Shown one piece after another: positions 62,250 through 64,000 of a DNA stretch of 64,000 bases (position 1 is the first letter of the stretch; every line of letters begins with the position of its first letter). The DNA comes from Halothiobacillus diazotrophicus (GTDB taxonomy: Bacteria > Pseudomonadota > Gammaproteobacteria > Halothiobacillales > Halothiobacillaceae). A program made the translations under genes and the position numbers. The notes under the pieces were generated by a model. It did not search any database, was not told the DNA's origin, and saw only the letters and a list, made by a program, of their open reading frames with translations. Location: positions 1,364,001-1,428,000 of the forward strand of contig NZ_CP016027.1 in NCBI RefSeq assembly GCF_001663815.1. The letters run 5' to 3'.

Positions 62250-63932
62250 ATGATACATAGCCAATGGTTGATTCCATTGTTACCCATCGCCTCCGCCGTG
62301 CTGGTGCATCTGCTCGCCGGGCGGTTGGGCAAGCGGGTCGCCAAGCTGAGCGTCGCGGTCAGCACGCTGACCGTGGTGGTGGCGCTCTACAGCCTGATCG
62401 GTTACATCACGACCCAGAGCAATCCGTACTGGGCCAGCCTGGGCGGATCCTGGGGCAGCCTGATCCTCGACCCGCTGAGCAGCATCATGTCCCTCGTGGT
62501 TGCCGGGATCAGCCTCATCGTGCACATCTATTCCGTGCGGTACATGGCGGAAGAACCTGGCTACCCCCGGTTTTTCATGCTCCTCGACCTGATGACCGCG
62601 TCGATCCTCCTGATGGTCTCCGCCGGCGATCTGATCACGCTGCTGGTTGCCTGGCATCTGGTCGGCGTGCTGCTGTACTTTCTCCTGGGACAGAACACCG
62701 AATCCTGGCCAAGCCAGCGCTACGCCTTCTGGACATTCATCACCTATCGGATCGGCGATCTGCCTCTGGTGCTTGCGGCCGTCCTGCTTTATCAGGCCTA
62801 CGGCGCACTGGATTTCCCGACGCTGTTCGCCCGTATTGCCGAAAATCCGGACGCCACCAGCGTATTGGGTCTGCCGGTGACCGCCACCGTCGCCCTGATG
62901 GTCGCCTTCTCGGCCTTCGCCAAATCGGCCCAGTTCCCGCTGCACACCTGGTTGCCGTACACGATGGAAGGCCCGACCCCCGTCTCGGCACTGATGCACG
63001 CGGGCATCGTCAATGCGGGCGGTTTCATCATCAACCGCTTCGCCCCCGTTTTCGTCCACAGCGACGGGGTACTTCATCTGCTGTTCATCGTCGGCCTCAT
63101 CACCGCCCTCATCGGATCGGTACTCATGCTGACCCAGAACGACATCAAGAAATCACTGGGCTATTCGACCATGGGCCAGATGGGCTTCATGGTCATGGAG
63201 TGTGGCCTGGGCGCGTTCTCGCTGGCCGTCTTCCACCTGATTGCGCATGGCTTGTTCAAGGGCACCATGTTCCTCGGCTCGGGCAGCATGATCGGTGAGG
63301 CGCGGCAGCATGATGGCGTCCCGCACAACCCGTTGTACACCTTCCTCGTCGAACGCAAGTCCGCCAGCACGAAACTGCCCTGGCTGATCATCGGCGTGGT
63401 CACCCTGGTCGTGCCGCTGGCCATTCTGGTGCTGGCCCATTGGGTGGTTGCCGCCGACTTCTTCCAAAAGCAGGGGGCGATCGTGCTGCTGTTTTTCGGC
63501 TGGATCACCGGCGTTCAGGTACTGTTCGCCACCCACCGTCTCGACGCCAGCAACCCCATCCGCATGATGATGCTGATCCTGCTGTCATTCACCCTGATCG
63601 TGGTGGGCTACACCTTCATCGGTCACGCCTTCGAGAACTTCCTCTACCCGGATGAAGCGTTCCGAAACGCGATCTATCACACGGCGGGCATCGATGCCCT
63701 GACCTTCGACGGTCTCGTGGTGCTCCTTGCCCTGATCGTCATCGGTGGCTGGATCAGCAGCTACCTGACCACCCGAGACGAATCCCTGTTCGGCAACCGC
63801 TTCGGCAATCTGCAACTCACGCTGTACTCGCTGATTTCCCGCGAATTCTACGTGGCAGATCTGTATGACCGCATGGCCCATACCCTGCTCGATGTCTCCA
63901 AGCGGTTGAATGTCTGGCTGAGGTGGTACTGA
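62250..63932 (+). CDS. dabB: DabB, membrane subunit of the DAB inorganic-carbon pump
   Basis: 560 residues, about 14 hydrophobic helices. It is of the NuoL/MrpA proton-channel family ('PLHTWLPYTMEGPTPVSALM', 'HAGIVNAGGFIINRFAP'). Its place directly after the carboxysome operon matches the H. neapolitanus DAB operon, in which DabB with DabA (a beta-carbonic-anhydrase-like protein) turns CO2 into bicarbonate using the proton gradient. The DabA gene lies beyond the right edge, so the DAB naming rests on context. GGAGA precedes ATG 62250. Confidence 0.85.
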   Translation: MIHSQWLIPLLPIASAVLVHLLAGRLGKRVAKLSVAVSTLTVVVALYSLIGYITTQSNPYWASLGGSWGSLILDPLSSIMSLVVAGISLIVHIYSVRYMAEEPGYPRFFMLLDLMTASILLMVSAGDLITLLVAWHLVGVLLYFLLGQNTESWPSQRYAFWTFITYRIGDLPLVLAAVLLYQAYGALDFPTLFARIAENPDATSVLGLPVTATVALMVAFSAFAKSAQFPLHTWLPYTMEGPTPVSALMHAGIVNAGGFIINRFAPVFVHSDGVLHLLFIVGLITALIGSVLMLTQNDIKKSLGYSTMGQMGFMVMECGLGAFSLAVFHLIAHGLFKGTMFLGSGSMIGEARQHDGVPHNPLYTFLVERKSASTKLPWLIIGVVTLVVPLAILVLAHWVVAADFFQKQGAIVLLFFGWITGVQVLFATHRLDASNPIRMMMLILLSFTLIVVGYTFIGHAFENFLYPDEAFRNAIYHTAGIDALTFDGLVVLLALIVIGGWISSYLTTRDESLFGNRFGNLQLTLYSLISREFYVADLYDRMAHTLLDVSKRLNVWLRWY

Positions 63933-63935
63933 CCC

Positions 63936-64000
63936 ATGAACTCCCTACTCTTGCTGATGGCGGGTTTCTTCCTGCCGCTGTTCCCGTTGAGCATCGTGTT
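63936..64000 (+). CDS. Start of a hydrophobic protein, cut by the window edge
   Basis: Begins at ATG 63936, four bases after the dabB stop, with 'MNSLLLLMAGFFLPLFPLSI' (membrane helix). It continues off the right edge. It is probably the next gene of the DAB operon, but too little is visible to name it. Confidence 0.5.
   Translation, partial: MNSLLLLMAGFFLPLFPLSIV

Overview
The window looks like a chromosomal segment of a chemolithoautotrophic sulfur-oxidising gammaproteobacterium close to Halothiobacillus. The main reason is the right half, which carries a form II RubisCO cluster (cbbM-cbbQ-cbbO) followed by a complete alpha-carboxysome operon (cbbL-cbbS-csoS2-csoSCA-csoS4A-csoS4B-csoS1C-csoS1A-csoS1B, bacterioferritin-like, acRAF-like, mcdA, mcdB, cbbO) and the start of a DAB-type inorganic-carbon accumulation operon. 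Gene order and protein sequences match what I remember of Halothiobacillus neapolitanus; this is recall, not a search. No rRNA, tRNA or CRISPR array was seen.

Layout. 1-4.6 kb: housekeeping genes (3' end of apaH, pepA, a YgjP-type metallopeptidase, an OmpA-like envelope protein). 4.8-17.9 kb: a Tad/Flp pilus locus with two Flp-like prepilins, TadE/TadG-like pseudopilins, cpaB, the secretin cpaC, an FHA-domain cpaF/tadA ATPase, tadB, tadC and a tadD-like lipoprotein. It also holds three tandem paralogous exported proteins of a family I do not recognise. 18.0-37.1 kb: an accessory island of polymorphic-toxin type. Two large RHS proteins with Sec signals share near-identical N-terminal parts but carry unrelated C-terminal domains, one with a lysozyme-like motif set and one with a restriction-endonuclease-like motif. 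Each is followed by a candidate immunity gene whose predicted location (exported, cytosolic) fits its toxin. Orphan immunity genes, RHS core scraps, a duplicated thioredoxin-fold lipoprotein, a duplicated tail of a chemoreceptor gene, one intact and one truncated IS110-family element, an IS5-type scrap and three 169-bp inverted-repeat elements fill the rest. 37-40.5 kb: a Cache-HAMP chemoreceptor, a YkgJ-type cysteine-cluster protein and a DUF423 membrane protein.

40.5-64 kb: carbon fixation. Each RubisCO form has its own divergently transcribed LysR regulator (CbbR type) and its own cbbO. Between the two systems lie a PhnA-like protein, a membrane sensor-like protein and a second chemoreceptor. 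The carboxysome operon encodes cargo (CbbL/S, CsoSCA), scaffold (CsoS2), shell hexamers (CsoS1) and pentamers (CsoS4), a RubisCO assembly factor, the McdA/B positioning pair and the CbbO half of a RubisCO activase. The DabB gene that follows would supply bicarbonate to the carboxysome.

The most interesting items are: the RHS toxin/immunity island and its tandem duplication; the three-paralog exported family in the tad locus; a slippery heptamer in csoS2 with a -1 stop and a correctly spaced 11-bp stem; the IS110 non-coding ends as bridge-RNA candidates; and the three inverted-repeat elements.
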